A DNA stretch of 49,754 nt from Sphingomonas lycopersici (GTDB lineage Bacteria > Pseudomonadota > Alphaproteobacteria > Sphingomonadales > Sphingomonadaceae), in the NCBI RefSeq assembly GCF_026130605.1, contig NZ_JANFAU010000022.1, positions 1 to 49,754 on the forward strand, written 5' to 3'. Under the pieces are notes generated by a model, which worked only from the letters and a program-made list of their open reading frames with translations, searched no databases and was not told where the DNA came from. Position numbers and translations under genes: made by a program. This document shows positions 41,090 to 49,639 of this stretch, piece by piece (the stretch's first letter is position 1; every line of letters begins with the position of its first letter).

Positions 41090-43897
41090 TTACGCGCTGG
41101 TCGCGACGTCGCGCTCGACCGCCTTGGCGATGGCGATCGCGAGTTGCGACTGGTTGAACGGCTTGCCGAGGCGGATCGCGCTGCTGCGTGCCGCGACATC
41201 CTCGCCATAGCCGCTGGCAAGGATGATCGGCGTGCCGGGCCGGATTTCGTCGACCGCCGCGATCAATTCGCTGCCGGTCATATTGGGCATCGCCTGATCG
41301 GTCACGATAAGGTCGATATCGTCGCGCGCGCGGAACGTTTCCAGCGCCTCGGCGGCGGAATCGGCCTCGATCACGTCATGCCCGAGATCCTCGAGCAGGG
41401 CGGCGGTGTTGATCAGGACGAGCGCGTCGTCGTCGACCGCAAGGATCTTCAGCCGCGGGATTTGCGGTTCGGGCTCCGCGACCGGCTCGGCGGCGGCCGA
41501 CACCGTGTCATCCTGCGCGACCGGCAGCCAGATGACCGCGCTCGTCCCCTCGCCAGGGCGGCTCAACAGCTCGAACATCCCGCCGATCTGTTGCGCCATG
41601 CCGTGGACCATCGCGAGCCCGAGCCCGGTGCCCTTGCCGACACCCTTGGTCGTGAAAAAGGGTTCGGCCGCGCGGCGCACGGTTTCCTCGTCCATCCCGG
41701 TCCCCCGATCGGTGATGACCAGCCGGACATAATGTCCCGCTGGCAGCTTGGTCGCGGGATCGTCGGCCAGCACCTCCTTCGACGCCGAAATCAGGATCGG
41801 CCCGCCGCCCGGGGTCGCGTCGCGCGCGTTGACGATCAGGTTGAGCAGCGCCATTTCGAGCTGGTTGGCGTCGGCGCGAATGAACGGCAGGCGAAGCGGG
41901 AAATTGGTCGAAATCGGCCATTCCGGGCCGATCGACCGCTGGACGAGGTCGCTCATCCCCGCGAGCAGCTGCGGCAGATTGACCCGATCGACCTTGAGAT
42001 CCTGGCGGCGCGCAAAGGCGAGCATCCGCTGGGTCAGCGTCGCACCGCGCTGCGCGCCCTCGATCGCATTGTCGAGCAGCCTTTTGCTCAGCGGATCATC
42101 GGGAACGCGCTTGCGCAACAGATCGAGGCTGCTGAGGACCGCCATCAGCAGATTATTGAAATCATGGGCAATACCACCGGTGAGCTGCCCGATCGCCTCC
42201 ATTTTCTGCGATTGGAACAACACTTCCCGTGCCTGTTCCAGCTCGCGTTGCGCCTTTTCGCGCTCGGTGATGTCGCGGGTGATCTTGGCGAAGCCGATCG
42301 GCACCCCCGCATCGTCGCGAATGGCGTCGATCACCACGCTGGCGCGGAAACGCTCGCCGTCCTTGCGGACCCGCCAGCTTTCGGCGAGGAAGCGTCCCTC
42401 GGTACGCGCGGTTTCGAGCGCGCGTTGCGGTTCGCCGTTGGCGCGATCCTCCTCGGTATAGAAGCGTGAGAAATGCTCGCCAATGATCTCGTCGGGCTCG
42501 TACCCCTTGATCCGCCGCGCACCCTCGTTCCAGCTCGAAACATGCCCGTCGAGGTCGAGCATGTAGATCGCGTAATCGGTCACGCCCTGAACGAGATGGC
42601 GGAACTGCGCCTGGCTTTCGTTGAGCGCCTCTTCGGCGCGGCGGCGTTGGGTGATATCGCGGCCATAGGCGAAGATCATGCCGTTTTCGGTCGAGCTATG
42701 CCACTCGATCCAGCGGAAACCGCCGTCGGCGGTCAGCAGGCGGCTTTCGTAATTGGTGAGCTGTTCGTCGTCGCGGGCGCGGGCGAGCGCATCGTCGTTG
42801 GCACCGGCATCGTCGGGATGAACGAACGCGCTGAAATGATGCCCCACCACCTGATCGAGCGGATGCCCGAGCATCTGCGCCCAGGACGGGCTGACCGAGC
42901 GCAGCACGCCCTCGCCGTCGATGACGACCATCAGATCGCGCGAAAAGGTCCACATGCGGTCGGCGCGGAGCCGCTCGCTCTGGAGCGCGGCGACATTGGC
43001 GAGCGCGCCGCCGATCTGCGCGGCGATCAGCCGCGCGATGTCGAGGATGCCGGCATCCTTGCTGCGATAGGGGCTCAGCCCGAGGACGAGCCGGCCGGCA
43101 CTCTCGCCCGGCCCGGGGATCGCGATTGAGATCGCCTCGCGCGGGGGTCGGTCCCAATCGCCCGTGGGCCAGTCGATGTCGGCGGGAAGCGCGACGATCC
43201 GGCCGTTTTCGCCGTCCCCTCGCGAGAGGCGCGTGATCGCCGCTTCGAACGACGATGGCGCGGGATGCGCGGCGTCGCCCGTCAGCTGTAGGCTGGCGAA
43301 CGGGAAATCGCGGCGATTGGTCGCGAAGGTCGAGCGCACCGCATCGTGGATCGCCGATCTGTCGGTCGCGCCGACCAGCGCCGCGCCGAGCTGGCGTATC
43401 GTTTCGAGGCGCCGTTCGCCGATGACGCGTTCGGTCTCTTCGCTGACGATGCACAACAGCCCTCCGACGTCGCCGTCGGCGGTGTGGAGCGGGCTGTAGG
43501 AAAAACTGTGATAGGTTTCCTCGGGATAACCGCTGCGTTCGAGCAGCAGCAACAGCGCCTTGTTCCAGGTCGCTTCGCCGGCGCGGACGCGATCGACCTG
43601 ATCGGCGACCTCGTCATAGACCTCGGACCAGACCTCGCGAAACGGCCGGCCGAGCATCCCGGGATGCTTGATCCCGAGCGTCGGGATATAGGCGTCGTTG
43701 TAGAAGAAATGCAGGTCGTCGCCCCAGCCGAGCCACATCTCGAACCGCGAGGTGAGCAGCATCCGCAGCGGGATTTTCAGCGCGTCGGGCCAGCCGCGCG
43801 GATCGCCGAGCGAGGTTGCCGTCCAGTCGTGGCGGCGCATGATATGCGCCATTTCGGAATTGCCGGGAAAGACTTCGCACAGGTCTTCGTCGTACAT
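41090..43897 (-). CDS. Hybrid histidine kinase with several PAS domains and a C-terminal receiver
   Basis: The 935-aa soluble sensor has an N-terminal PAS-like domain (PGNSEMAHIMRRHDWTATSLG, about residues 10-130). A GAF-like region follows (about 150-290), then two PAS/PAC units (about 310-560; ITQRRRAEEALNESQAQFRHLVQGVTDYAIYMLD between them). The HisKA box is MEAIGQLTGGIAHDFNNLLMAVL. The HATPase domain has GTGLGLAMVHGMAQQIGG, and the receiver is about residues 810-930 (LAVDDDALVLINTA, phosphorylated Asp in LIVTDQAMPNMTG). No TM segment is seen, so it senses a cytoplasmic signal, perhaps light or redox as for similar sphingomonad kinases. The start at ATG 43897 matches the family; GTG 43927 is an alternative. 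It is divergent from ynfA. Confidence 0.88.
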   Translation of the reverse strand: MYDEDLCEVFPGNSEMAHIMRRHDWTATSLGDPRGWPDALKIPLRMLLTSRFEMWLGWGDDLHFFYNDAYIPTLGIKHPGMLGRPFREVWSEVYDEVADQVDRVRAGEATWNKALLLLLERSGYPEETYHSFSYSPLHTADGDVGGLLCIVSEETERVIGERRLETIRQLGAALVGATDRSAIHDAVRSTFATNRRDFPFASLQLTGDAAHPAPSSFEAAITRLSRGDGENGRIVALPADIDWPTGDWDRPPREAISIAIPGPGESAGRLVLGLSPYRSKDAGILDIARLIAAQIGGALANVAALQSERLRADRMWTFSRDLMVVIDGEGVLRSVSPSWAQMLGHPLDQVVGHHFSAFVHPDDAGANDDALARARDDEQLTNYESRLLTADGGFRWIEWHSSTENGMIFAYGRDITQRRRAEEALNESQAQFRHLVQGVTDYAIYMLDLDGHVSSWNEGARRIKGYEPDEIIGEHFSRFYTEEDRANGEPQRALETARTEGRFLAESWRVRKDGERFRASVVIDAIRDDAGVPIGFAKITRDITEREKAQRELEQAREVLFQSQKMEAIGQLTGGIAHDFNNLLMAVLSSLDLLRKRVPDDPLSKRLLDNAIEGAQRGATLTQRMLAFARRQDLKVDRVNLPQLLAGMSDLVQRSIGPEWPISTNFPLRLPFIRADANQLEMALLNLIVNARDATPGGGPILISASKEVLADDPATKLPAGHYVRLVITDRGTGMDEETVRRAAEPFFTTKGVGKGTGLGLAMVHGMAQQIGGMFELLSRPGEGTSAVIWLPVAQDDTVSAAAEPVAEPEPQIPRLKILAVDDDALVLINTAALLEDLGHDVIEADSAAEALETFRARDDIDLIVTDQAMPNMTGSELIAAVDEIRPGTPIILASGYGEDVAARSSAIRLGKPFNQSQLAIAIAKAVERDVATSA

Positions 43898-43989
43898 CCA
43901 GATCAATAGCCCGCTTCGTTGCGCCACCGTGTCAACGCCCGCCCGGTAATTTGGATGCGTCGAGCGCGCCGGGATGCTACCGGCGGCGC

Positions 43990-44316
43990 ATGCCATCGGT
44001 GATCATCTATATCGGCGCGGCGCTGGCGGAGATCGCCGGGTGCTTCGCCTTTTGGGCGTGGCTGCGCATGGCGAGGTCCCCCTTGTGGCTCATTCCGGGC
44101 TGCGCGTTGCTCGTCGCCTTCGCCTATCTGCTGACCCGCGTCGATACCGCAGATGCGGGGCGGGCCTATGCGGCCTATGGCGGCATCTACATCACCGCGG
44201 CGCTGCTCTGGCTGTGGCTGGCGGAGGGGGTTCGGCCCGACCGCTGGGATCTGGGCGGGGCTTCATTGTGCCTCGCCGGCGCTGCGGTAATCTTCTTCGG
44301 GCCGCATCGGCTCTGA
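43990..44316 (+). CDS. ynfA: YnfA/UPF0060 small membrane protein
   Basis: The 108-aa inner-membrane protein has four helices and the E. coli YnfA pattern: ALAEIAGCFAFWAWLRM, LIPGCALLVAFAYLLTRVDTADAGRAYAAYGGIYITAALLWLWLAEGVRPDRWDLGG and a C-terminal helix. The family is related to small multidrug resistance proteins. The start is ATG 43990 (MPSVII); an upstream ATG in frame adds 13 residues not found in the family. It is divergent from the hybrid kinase with under 100 bp between them. Confidence 0.9.
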   Translation: MPSVIIYIGAALAEIAGCFAFWAWLRMARSPLWLIPGCALLVAFAYLLTRVDTADAGRAYAAYGGIYITAALLWLWLAEGVRPDRWDLGGASLCLAGAAVIFFGPHRL

Positions 44317-44457
44317 CGCGTCGAGCGGCGGCGCTCCGATTGCCCGCTGTGCCTATTTTGTCGCTCTCTCTCGCCAAAAATACGCCCCGGTAACCGAATG
44401 GGAAAGCGATAGGATTACGTTCGTTACGCATTGCGGGGTGAAAGAAAGGGCGTGTTC

Positions 44458-44727
44458 ATGCGTAACAATGACGAGGCCGATCTGCTGCCGATCAAGGCGG
44501 TGCAGGCGTGGGTCGACAGCAAGGGCCACCTCTACCCGACCAAGGAAGCGGCGCTTTATGTCGAGATCGAGCGGCTGCTCGGCCATGTCGGCACCGGCGA
44601 AAGCCTGGCGCCGGGCATCGCGCGGGTGCTGGTGGAGAAGCGCGACCGGCTGATGCCGTTGCTCAAGGCTTTCGGCGCGGCGAGCGAGGTCATCGAGGCG
44701 ATTCCGCTGGCGCAAGCGACGGAATAG
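44458..44727 (+). CDS. Unknown conserved-type small protein (89 aa)
   Basis: The 89-aa acidic soluble protein reads MRNNDEADLLPIKAVQAWVD at its start, followed by YPTKEAALYVEIERLLGHVG and a C-terminal helix. ATG 44458 follows GAAAGGGCGTGTTC. No signal or membrane segment is seen. The AVQAWVDSKGHLYPTKEAALYVEIE pattern looks like a small phage/chromosomal regulatory protein, but I do not recognise a family. Confidence 0.55.
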   Translation: MRNNDEADLLPIKAVQAWVDSKGHLYPTKEAALYVEIERLLGHVGTGESLAPGIARVLVEKRDRLMPLLKAFGAASEVIEAIPLAQATE

Positions 44728-44842
44728 CGGCGTCGTCGGCATCGCGGGACCCGTCGCGCGCGAGGGTGGATCGCGAAGCGTAGCCGTGGCAAACCCGTGC
44801 CCGAACAACGAGCTACGCATCCCCTCACGCCTGGAGCGCCGC

Positions 44843-45496
44843 ATGAAGCCGACGATCACCGCCTTTGCCGCTTCGCCCGATCGCGGCCGGGGGCTTGCGC
44901 GCGATATGCGGGTGCGCTGGGCGTTCGAGGAAGTCGGGCAGCCCTATGACGTCCGCCTGCTGTCGTTTGCGGCGATGAAGGATCCGGCGCATCTCGCGGA
45001 CCATCCGTTCGGGCAGATCCCGACCTATCGGAACGGCGATCTCGTGCTGTTCGAATCGGGCGCGATCGTGCTCCATATCGCCGAGCGGCACGGGGGGCTG
45101 TTGCCCGACGATACGGATGCGCGCGCCCGCGCGGTCGCGTGGATGTTCGCCGCGCTCAACACGGTCGAGCCGCCGATCGTCGAATATGGCATGGCTACGC
45201 TCTTCGAGCAGGACAAATCCTGGTACGAGGAACGCCAACAGATGCTCGAGGCGCGTGTCCGCGCGCGGCTGGACGAACTTTCCGCCGCGCTCGGCGATGC
45301 CGACTGGCTCGAGGGCGCGTTCAGCGCGGGGGACCTGCTGATGGTCACGGTGCTGCGGCGGATCGAACGATCGGGGCTGTTGGCGCATTATCCGAACCTC
45401 GCGGCTTATGTCGCGCGCGGCGAGGCGCGGCCGGCCTATCGGCGCGCATTCGACGCGCAACTGGCGGTGTTCGCCGCCAGCGAGACGAGCGGCTGA
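44843..45496 (+). CDS. Glutathione S-transferase
   Basis: The 217-aa protein has the GST fold. The N-terminal thioredoxin-like domain (residues 1-80) has RVRWAFEEVGQPYDVRLLS-type helix text (MRVRWAFEEVGQPYDVRLL), cis-Pro in GQIPTYRNGDLVLFESGAIVLHIAERHG, and the helical C-domain has LEGAFSAGDLLMVTVLRRIERSGLLAHYP. The start ATG 44843 follows CTGGAGCGCC. Sphingomonads use GSTs as beta-etherases (LigE/LigF), but this protein shows the general bacterial GST type, and it lies 40 kb from the LigD-like SDR. A detoxification role is more likely. Confidence 0.87.
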   Translation: MKPTITAFAASPDRGRGLARDMRVRWAFEEVGQPYDVRLLSFAAMKDPAHLADHPFGQIPTYRNGDLVLFESGAIVLHIAERHGGLLPDDTDARARAVAWMFAALNTVEPPIVEYGMATLFEQDKSWYEERQQMLEARVRARLDELSAALGDADWLEGAFSAGDLLMVTVLRRIERSGLLAHYPNLAAYVARGEARPAYRRAFDAQLAVFAASETSG

Positions 45497-45585
45497 GCGC
45501 CCAAGCCCGCGAACGGCGTCCTTGCGATCGCGGCGGATCGATATTATCGCTACCCTCTATGTGTTCGTTTGAACTTGTCTCTCGC

Positions 45586-45624
45586 CAATAGGCGGCCCGG
45601 GATAGACTGATCCCTATTGCCGCC
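45586..45624. promoter_or_regulatory. Nested inverted repeat upstream of yjhX
   Basis: CAATAGG ... GGGAT-N6-ATCCC-TATTG is an imperfect nested inverted repeat (45586-45619) that continues into CCGCC. The inner GGGAT/ATCCC (45599-45603 / 45610-45614) is perfect, and the outer CAATAGG/CCTATTG also pairs. It lies about 105 bp upstream of yjhX in a 233-bp gap after the GST gene and may be an autoregulatory operator. Confidence 0.4.
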
Positions 45625-45729
45625 CGAGCACGCGATGGAATGCGCTTCCGTCGCGCGGTTGATTTGCCTGCGGCGCGCAACGCCCAATCGTTGCACTGGC
45701 GCGGCAGGCGAAGGCGGGACTTGTTTTCA

Positions 45730-45990
45730 ATGAATATATCGAAGGCCGAGCAGCGCGTGCTTCACGCGCTTGCGCAAGGTGGTCGGATTGTTCATCGCCG
45801 CGATGAAATTACGCGGGATATTACGAACGTCGATTGTTTCACGAGGGAAGGCTGGCGGCTTTCCAATTGTACGCTGGCGATTTTCCATTCACTCCGCCGC
45901 AAACGCCTGATCGCGAGCAAATCGGGCGCGGCCTATCGGATCACCTATCAGGGCCTGCGCTGGCTCAATGGTCAGGCCGATAACAGGTGA
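45730..45990 (+). CDS. yjhX: YjhX/TopAI-like protein (UPF0386), topoisomerase-I inhibitor family
   Basis: The 86-aa protein matches E. coli YjhX along its length: MNISKAEQRVLHALAQGGRI (EQ-x-LH-LA-G-RI), HRRDEITRDITNVDCFTREGW, LSNCTLAIFHSLRRKRLIASKSGAAYRIT and an ending QADNR. E. coli YjhX is reported as the toxin TopAI, which inhibits DNA topoisomerase I, with YjhQ as antitoxin. No yjhQ-like acetyltransferase gene is adjacent here. The start is ATG 45730; the longer frame from 45640 adds a non-homologous basic extension. A hairpin follows directly. Whether the solitary protein is toxic is unknown. Confidence 0.87.
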   Translation: MNISKAEQRVLHALAQGGRIVHRRDEITRDITNVDCFTREGWRLSNCTLAIFHSLRRKRLIASKSGAAYRITYQGLRWLNGQADNR

Positions 45991-45992
45991 AA

Positions 45993-46035
45993 CCGCCGCT
46001 GCCGCCGGGATCGCGCGCGGCCCCGGCAGCGGCGG
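45993..46035 (+). terminator. Hairpin terminator of yjhX
   Basis: CCGCCGCTGCCG (45993-46004) and CGGCAGCGGCGG (46024-46035) form a perfect 12-bp stem with a 19-base loop, followed by CATTT, two bases after the yjhX stop. Confidence 0.6.
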
Positions 46036-46142
46036 CATTTCCGCCACCGACCGGCGCGTTTAACAAAATGTTGCCGCACGCGTCGCGGGGTTGTCCTGCT
46101 ATCGTGAGGTTCTAGGTAACCCCGCATCCAGCACGCGGAGCA

Positions 46143-47780
46143 TTGATTTTGGCAGCAGTATCGGTCGTCCTCTTCCTTCTCCTCGCCGTCGTCGTCAGCG
46201 GTGCCATATCGAGGATGCTGCCGATCTCGCTGCCGACCCCGCTGGTCCAGATCATGCTCGGTGCGGTCATCGGGCTTTCCACCTCCTATCGCGTCGAGCT
46301 CGATCCCGAGCTGTTCCTGCTGCTGTTCCTGCCGCCGCTGCTGTTCCTCGATGGCTGGCGCATCCCCAAGGACGAATTACTCAAGGACGTGTCGACCGTC
46401 GTGGAGCTTGCGCTGGGCCTCGTGCTGCTGACGGTGATCGGTATGGGGCTGTTCATCCACTGGATGATCCCGGCGATGCCGCTGGCGGTGGCGTTCGCGC
46501 TGGCGGCGGTCGTCTCGCCGACCGATCCGATCGCGGTGTCGGCGATCGCCGCGCGGGTGCCGATCCCGAAGCGGATGATGCACATCCTCGAGGGCGAATC
46601 GCTGCTCAACGACGCGTCGGGCCTCGTCTGCCTGCGTTTCGCGATCGCCGCGGCGCTGACGGGCGCCTTTTCGGTCGGGGCGGCGGCGCTCAACTTCCTG
46701 TGGGTCGCCGGGGCCGGCCTCGCGATCGGGGTGGTGGTGACGCTCGCCGCCACGCGGGCGAAGGCGTGGGTGACGCGGCGCTGGGGCGAAGATACCGGGT
46801 CGCAGATCCTCGTCAGCCTGCTGATCCCGTTCGGCGCCTATCTGCTCGCCGAGCAGGTCCACGCCTCGGGCATCCTCGCGGCGGTGGGCGCGGGGGTGAC
46901 GATGACCTTCGCGGAAATTTCGCGCCAGGCGCTCGCCGTCACGCGGATGCGGCGCAACTCGGTGTGGGACACGATCCAATTCTCGCTCAACGGCATTATC
47001 TTCGTGCTGCTCGGCGAGCAGCTCCCCGGCATTCTCGCCGGCGCGAGGCAGACCGTGGCGGTCACCGGGCACAGCGCGCCGTGGTGGCTCGCGGTCTACG
47101 TCCTCGCCATCGTCGCCGGGCTGGCGCTGTTGCGCTCGCTATGGGTATGGATGTCGCTGAGGCTGACGATCCTGCGCAAGCGCAATCGCGGCGAGAGCCT
47201 GCAAAGCCCGGACTGGCGGCTGATCGCGGCGATGTCGTTCGCGGGGGTACGCGGGGCGATCACATTGGCGGGTGTGCTCACGTTGCCGCTGGCGCTCGAC
47301 GACGGCTCGCCGTTTCCGGCGCGCGACCTCGCGATCTTTCTCGCCGCCGGGGTGATCATCGTCTCGCTCGTCCTCGCGAGCGTCGCGCTGCCGATCCTCC
47401 TCAGGGACCTGCGCATGCCGCCCGAACCCTCGCGGCAGGCGGAGGAGGACGTGACGCGCATCGCGACCGCGAAGGCGGCGATCGCCGCGATCGAGCAGCG
47501 GCAGCATATGCTGGCCGAAGAAAGCGGTGACGCCGATCTCTACACCTCGACCGCGGCGCGGGTGATGGACTTCTATCGCGAGCGCATCGAAGGGCTGAGC
47601 GACGGACGTTCGGACGATCTTCGGATGCAGGAACGGTTGTTCGGGGACTTTCTTCTGGCGGGGGTGGCCGCCGAGCGCCGGACGCTGGCGGAACTGGCGC
47701 GGCGGCGCGAGGTGGGAAGCGCGACCGTCCAGAAGCTGACCCGCGAACTCGATCTCGCCGAGGCGCGCTTTCGCGGGTGA
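46143..47780 (+). CDS. Na+/H+ antiporter, CPA1 family
   Basis: The 545-aa (from TTG 46143) or 543-aa (from TTG 46149) inner-membrane antiporter has 12-13 TM segments and a soluble helical C-tail (about residues 415-540). Key CPA1 motifs are FLLLFLPPLLFLDGWRIP, AVVSPTDPIAVSAIAARVPIPKRMMHILEGESLLNDASGLV (the GESLLND signature with the transport Asp) and FAGVRGAITLAGV. The family exchanges Na+ or K+ for H+ to set cytoplasmic pH. GGAG is upstream; the second TTG has better spacing. It stands alone between yjhX and an opposing oxidoreductase gene. Confidence 0.92.
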   Translation: MILAAVSVVLFLLLAVVVSGAISRMLPISLPTPLVQIMLGAVIGLSTSYRVELDPELFLLLFLPPLLFLDGWRIPKDELLKDVSTVVELALGLVLLTVIGMGLFIHWMIPAMPLAVAFALAAVVSPTDPIAVSAIAARVPIPKRMMHILEGESLLNDASGLVCLRFAIAAALTGAFSVGAAALNFLWVAGAGLAIGVVVTLAATRAKAWVTRRWGEDTGSQILVSLLIPFGAYLLAEQVHASGILAAVGAGVTMTFAEISRQALAVTRMRRNSVWDTIQFSLNGIIFVLLGEQLPGILAGARQTVAVTGHSAPWWLAVYVLAIVAGLALLRSLWVWMSLRLTILRKRNRGESLQSPDWRLIAAMSFAGVRGAITLAGVLTLPLALDDGSPFPARDLAIFLAAGVIIVSLVLASVALPILLRDLRMPPEPSRQAEEDVTRIATAKAAIAAIEQRQHMLAEESGDADLYTSTAARVMDFYRERIEGLSDGRSDDLRMQERLFGDFLLAGVAAERRTLAELARRREVGSATVQKLTRELDLAEARFRG

Positions 47781-47806
47781 GCCGTGCGTGCCGGGAACCG
47801 GTGGCG

Positions 47807-48886
47807 TCACTTCGCGCGCGGCTGATCGAGCGTCGCGCCGGCTTGCAGGAATCGTCCCTTGCCCTTCGCCTTGCACGCCTCGCTTAATGTGCGCGCGGCG
47901 TTGCGCACCTCTTCCTGGATCGCCTCGTCGCTGTCGAGTGCGGCGTGGCTGGTGGCATAGGGCTCATAATAGCCGATATAGCGATCGAGCTCGGCCTTCA
48001 CCCCGGCCGGCTGCATCTGCATGAAGCGCATCCAGTCGGACAGCGAGCGGCGAACATTCTCGGCGCCCTCGACATCGCCGTGCACCACCACCCCGAACAG
48101 CCGGCCAGCGAGATGGCGCGGATAGGGCCAGCCATCGAGCTCGAGCGCCTTGGCCTTTTTGGCGTCCTTGCCGTGGGTGCTGGTCGGATCGGGATTGCCG
48201 CCGTCGGCGCAGACGAGGCGGTCGATCATCAGCTTCAGCGGCGAGGAGCACATGTACCAATTGACCGGCGTGACGATCATCACCCCCTGCGCGGCGACCC
48301 ATAAAGGGTAGATGTCGTTCATCCAGTCCTGCGTCTCGCCGAGCGAATAGTTCGGATAGCAGGAGCAGGGCCAATGGCAGAGCGCGGCGGCGGTCGAGAA
48401 ACATGCCTTGCACGGGTGGATATGGCGCCCGTATTCGGAGGCGAGCCGCGAAAGATCGAGGAGGTCGACCGCATGGCCATCCGCTTCGAAGATCGCGCGC
48501 GCGATCTCCACGAGGCGCCAGCTCTTCGACATCTCGCCGGGGCAGCTATGTTCGCTGCGTGACGAGCCGTTGATCAGCAGGATGCGCGGCACCGCGTCGG
48601 GATCGTCATGAACCCGCTGCGCCTCGTCGATCCGCGCCCGGGCCTCGATCCAGTCGATCGCGAGATCATAGTCCGGATCGGCATAGCCCGGCCCCGCCTT
48701 GCGCGTGCGCGGCGACTTGCGCTGGTGCGCATAGGCATCCCAGGCGGCGCCCGCGATGCGATCGAGCTCGGGTTGCAGCGCGTCGAAGGCCGGATCGACG
48801 AACTGGCCGCGGAAGCGCTGTTTGAACTCGGCCTCCCCGAGGCGCGGCGAGGGCATGCCTTTGCGGGGCTCGGGTGGCTGGCTCAC
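47807..48886 (-). CDS. NAD(P)H-dependent FMN oxidoreductase with Cys cluster
   Basis: The 359-aa flavodoxin-fold protein has an N-terminal extension of about 95 residues. The NADPH-dependent FMN-reductase domain opens RILLINGSSRSEHSCPGEMSKSWRLVEIA, and the FMN site is VTPVNWYMCSSPLKLMIDRLVCADGGNPDP. Between them a Cys-rich loop CKACFSTAAALCHWPCSC (Cys159, 162, 170, 174, 176) resembles the iron-sulfur flavoprotein cluster region but with different spacing. GTG 48886 is preceded by AAGGAGGTCCG, a near-perfect ribosome site, so this start is preferred to ATG 48919. Function unknown; similar proteins are annotated as flavodoxin-family oxidoreductases. Confidence 0.85.
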   Translation of the reverse strand: MSQPPEPRKGMPSPRLGEAEFKQRFRGQFVDPAFDALQPELDRIAGAAWDAYAHQRKSPRTRKAGPGYADPDYDLAIDWIEARARIDEAQRVHDDPDAVPRILLINGSSRSEHSCPGEMSKSWRLVEIARAIFEADGHAVDLLDLSRLASEYGRHIHPCKACFSTAAALCHWPCSCYPNYSLGETQDWMNDIYPLWVAAQGVMIVTPVNWYMCSSPLKLMIDRLVCADGGNPDPTSTHGKDAKKAKALELDGWPYPRHLAGRLFGVVVHGDVEGAENVRRSLSDWMRFMQMQPAGVKAELDRYIGYYEPYATSHAALDSDEAIQEEVRNAARTLSEACKAKGKGRFLQAGATLDQPRAK

Positions 48887-48949
48887 CGGACCTCCTTTTG
48901 TGTCTGCGGTGCGCAACACAACGTCCGGCGGGCCGAAAAGGTCGCGGGA

Positions 48950-49471
48950 TCAGCGCGCCGATCCGTCGCGGCCGGCGCGATGCGCGCGCGTTCTCGCCGC
49001 TTTCTGCGCCGCCGCTTTCCGCCCCGCCGCGCCCTTGGTCTCGGCGGCTTTCTTCGCGGCGGCCGATCGCTCCGCCGGGGTCCGGCGCGCTGCCGCCTGT
49101 TTGGCCTGCCGCGACAGCGCCTCGTGCGATGCGGTTGATGTCGGCTCGTGCTCGAGTACCTCGGTCACCGCCTTCGACACTTTCGGGCGACGCTTCGGGG
49201 TGCGTTCGCCCTGGCCGACCTCATAGGCATATTCGGCGCTCTTGCGGGTGCTTTCCTTGACCGTGCCCTTCCGGGGCGGCGGCAGATCGACTCCGGCGCG
49301 GCGCGCTTCCGACAGCCCGATGGCGATCGCCTGTTTGGTCGAGCGCGCGCCATGTTCGCCGTGGCGGATCTTGTCGATTTCCGCGCTGACGAATTCGCCG
49401 GCCTGCGTCCCGGGCGACTTGCCTTCGCGTTCGTCCTCGCGGGCTTTCTCGATCGTCTTCCTGTCCGGCAT
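48950..49471 (-). CDS. Basic histone-H1-like protein (possible DUF6496)
   Basis: The 173-aa protein has an N-terminal domain (MPDRKTIEKAREDEREGKSPGTQAGEFVSAEIDKIRHGEHGARSTKQAIAIGLSEARRAGV, about residues 1-60). An Ala/Lys/Arg-rich tail (KQAAARRTPAERSAAAKKAAETKGAAGRKAAAQKAARTRAHRAG) follows, like bacterial histone-H1 C-terminal domains. It is probably a nucleic-acid-binding protein. AAGGAGAAGGCG is directly upstream of ATG 49471. It is next to an insertion sequence end and may be mobile-linked, but the type is also common in chromosomes. Confidence 0.72.
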   Translation of the reverse strand: MPDRKTIEKAREDEREGKSPGTQAGEFVSAEIDKIRHGEHGARSTKQAIAIGLSEARRAGVDLPPPRKGTVKESTRKSAEYAYEVGQGERTPKRRPKVSKAVTEVLEHEPTSTASHEALSRQAKQAAARRTPAERSAAAKKAAETKGAAGRKAAAQKAARTRAHRAGRDGSAR

Positions 49472-49639
49472 CGCCTTCTCCTTCGCTGGCTGGGACAGAA
49501 GGTCGGACAGCGATATGCTATCGCGATCCTCGATGAGGCCAACGCCCTCGCGGCCGGAATGATCCTCGTCGGGCCGATCGCTAACTGGTTTAACGGACTG
49601 GCCGGGAAGCCGGCCCCGTGTGGCGCCTAGGGTTAGGAC

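Noticed and set aside
44843..45496. The GST as a LigF/LigE beta-etherase.
   Set aside because: It shows the common bacterial GST motifs and lies far from the aromatic genes.
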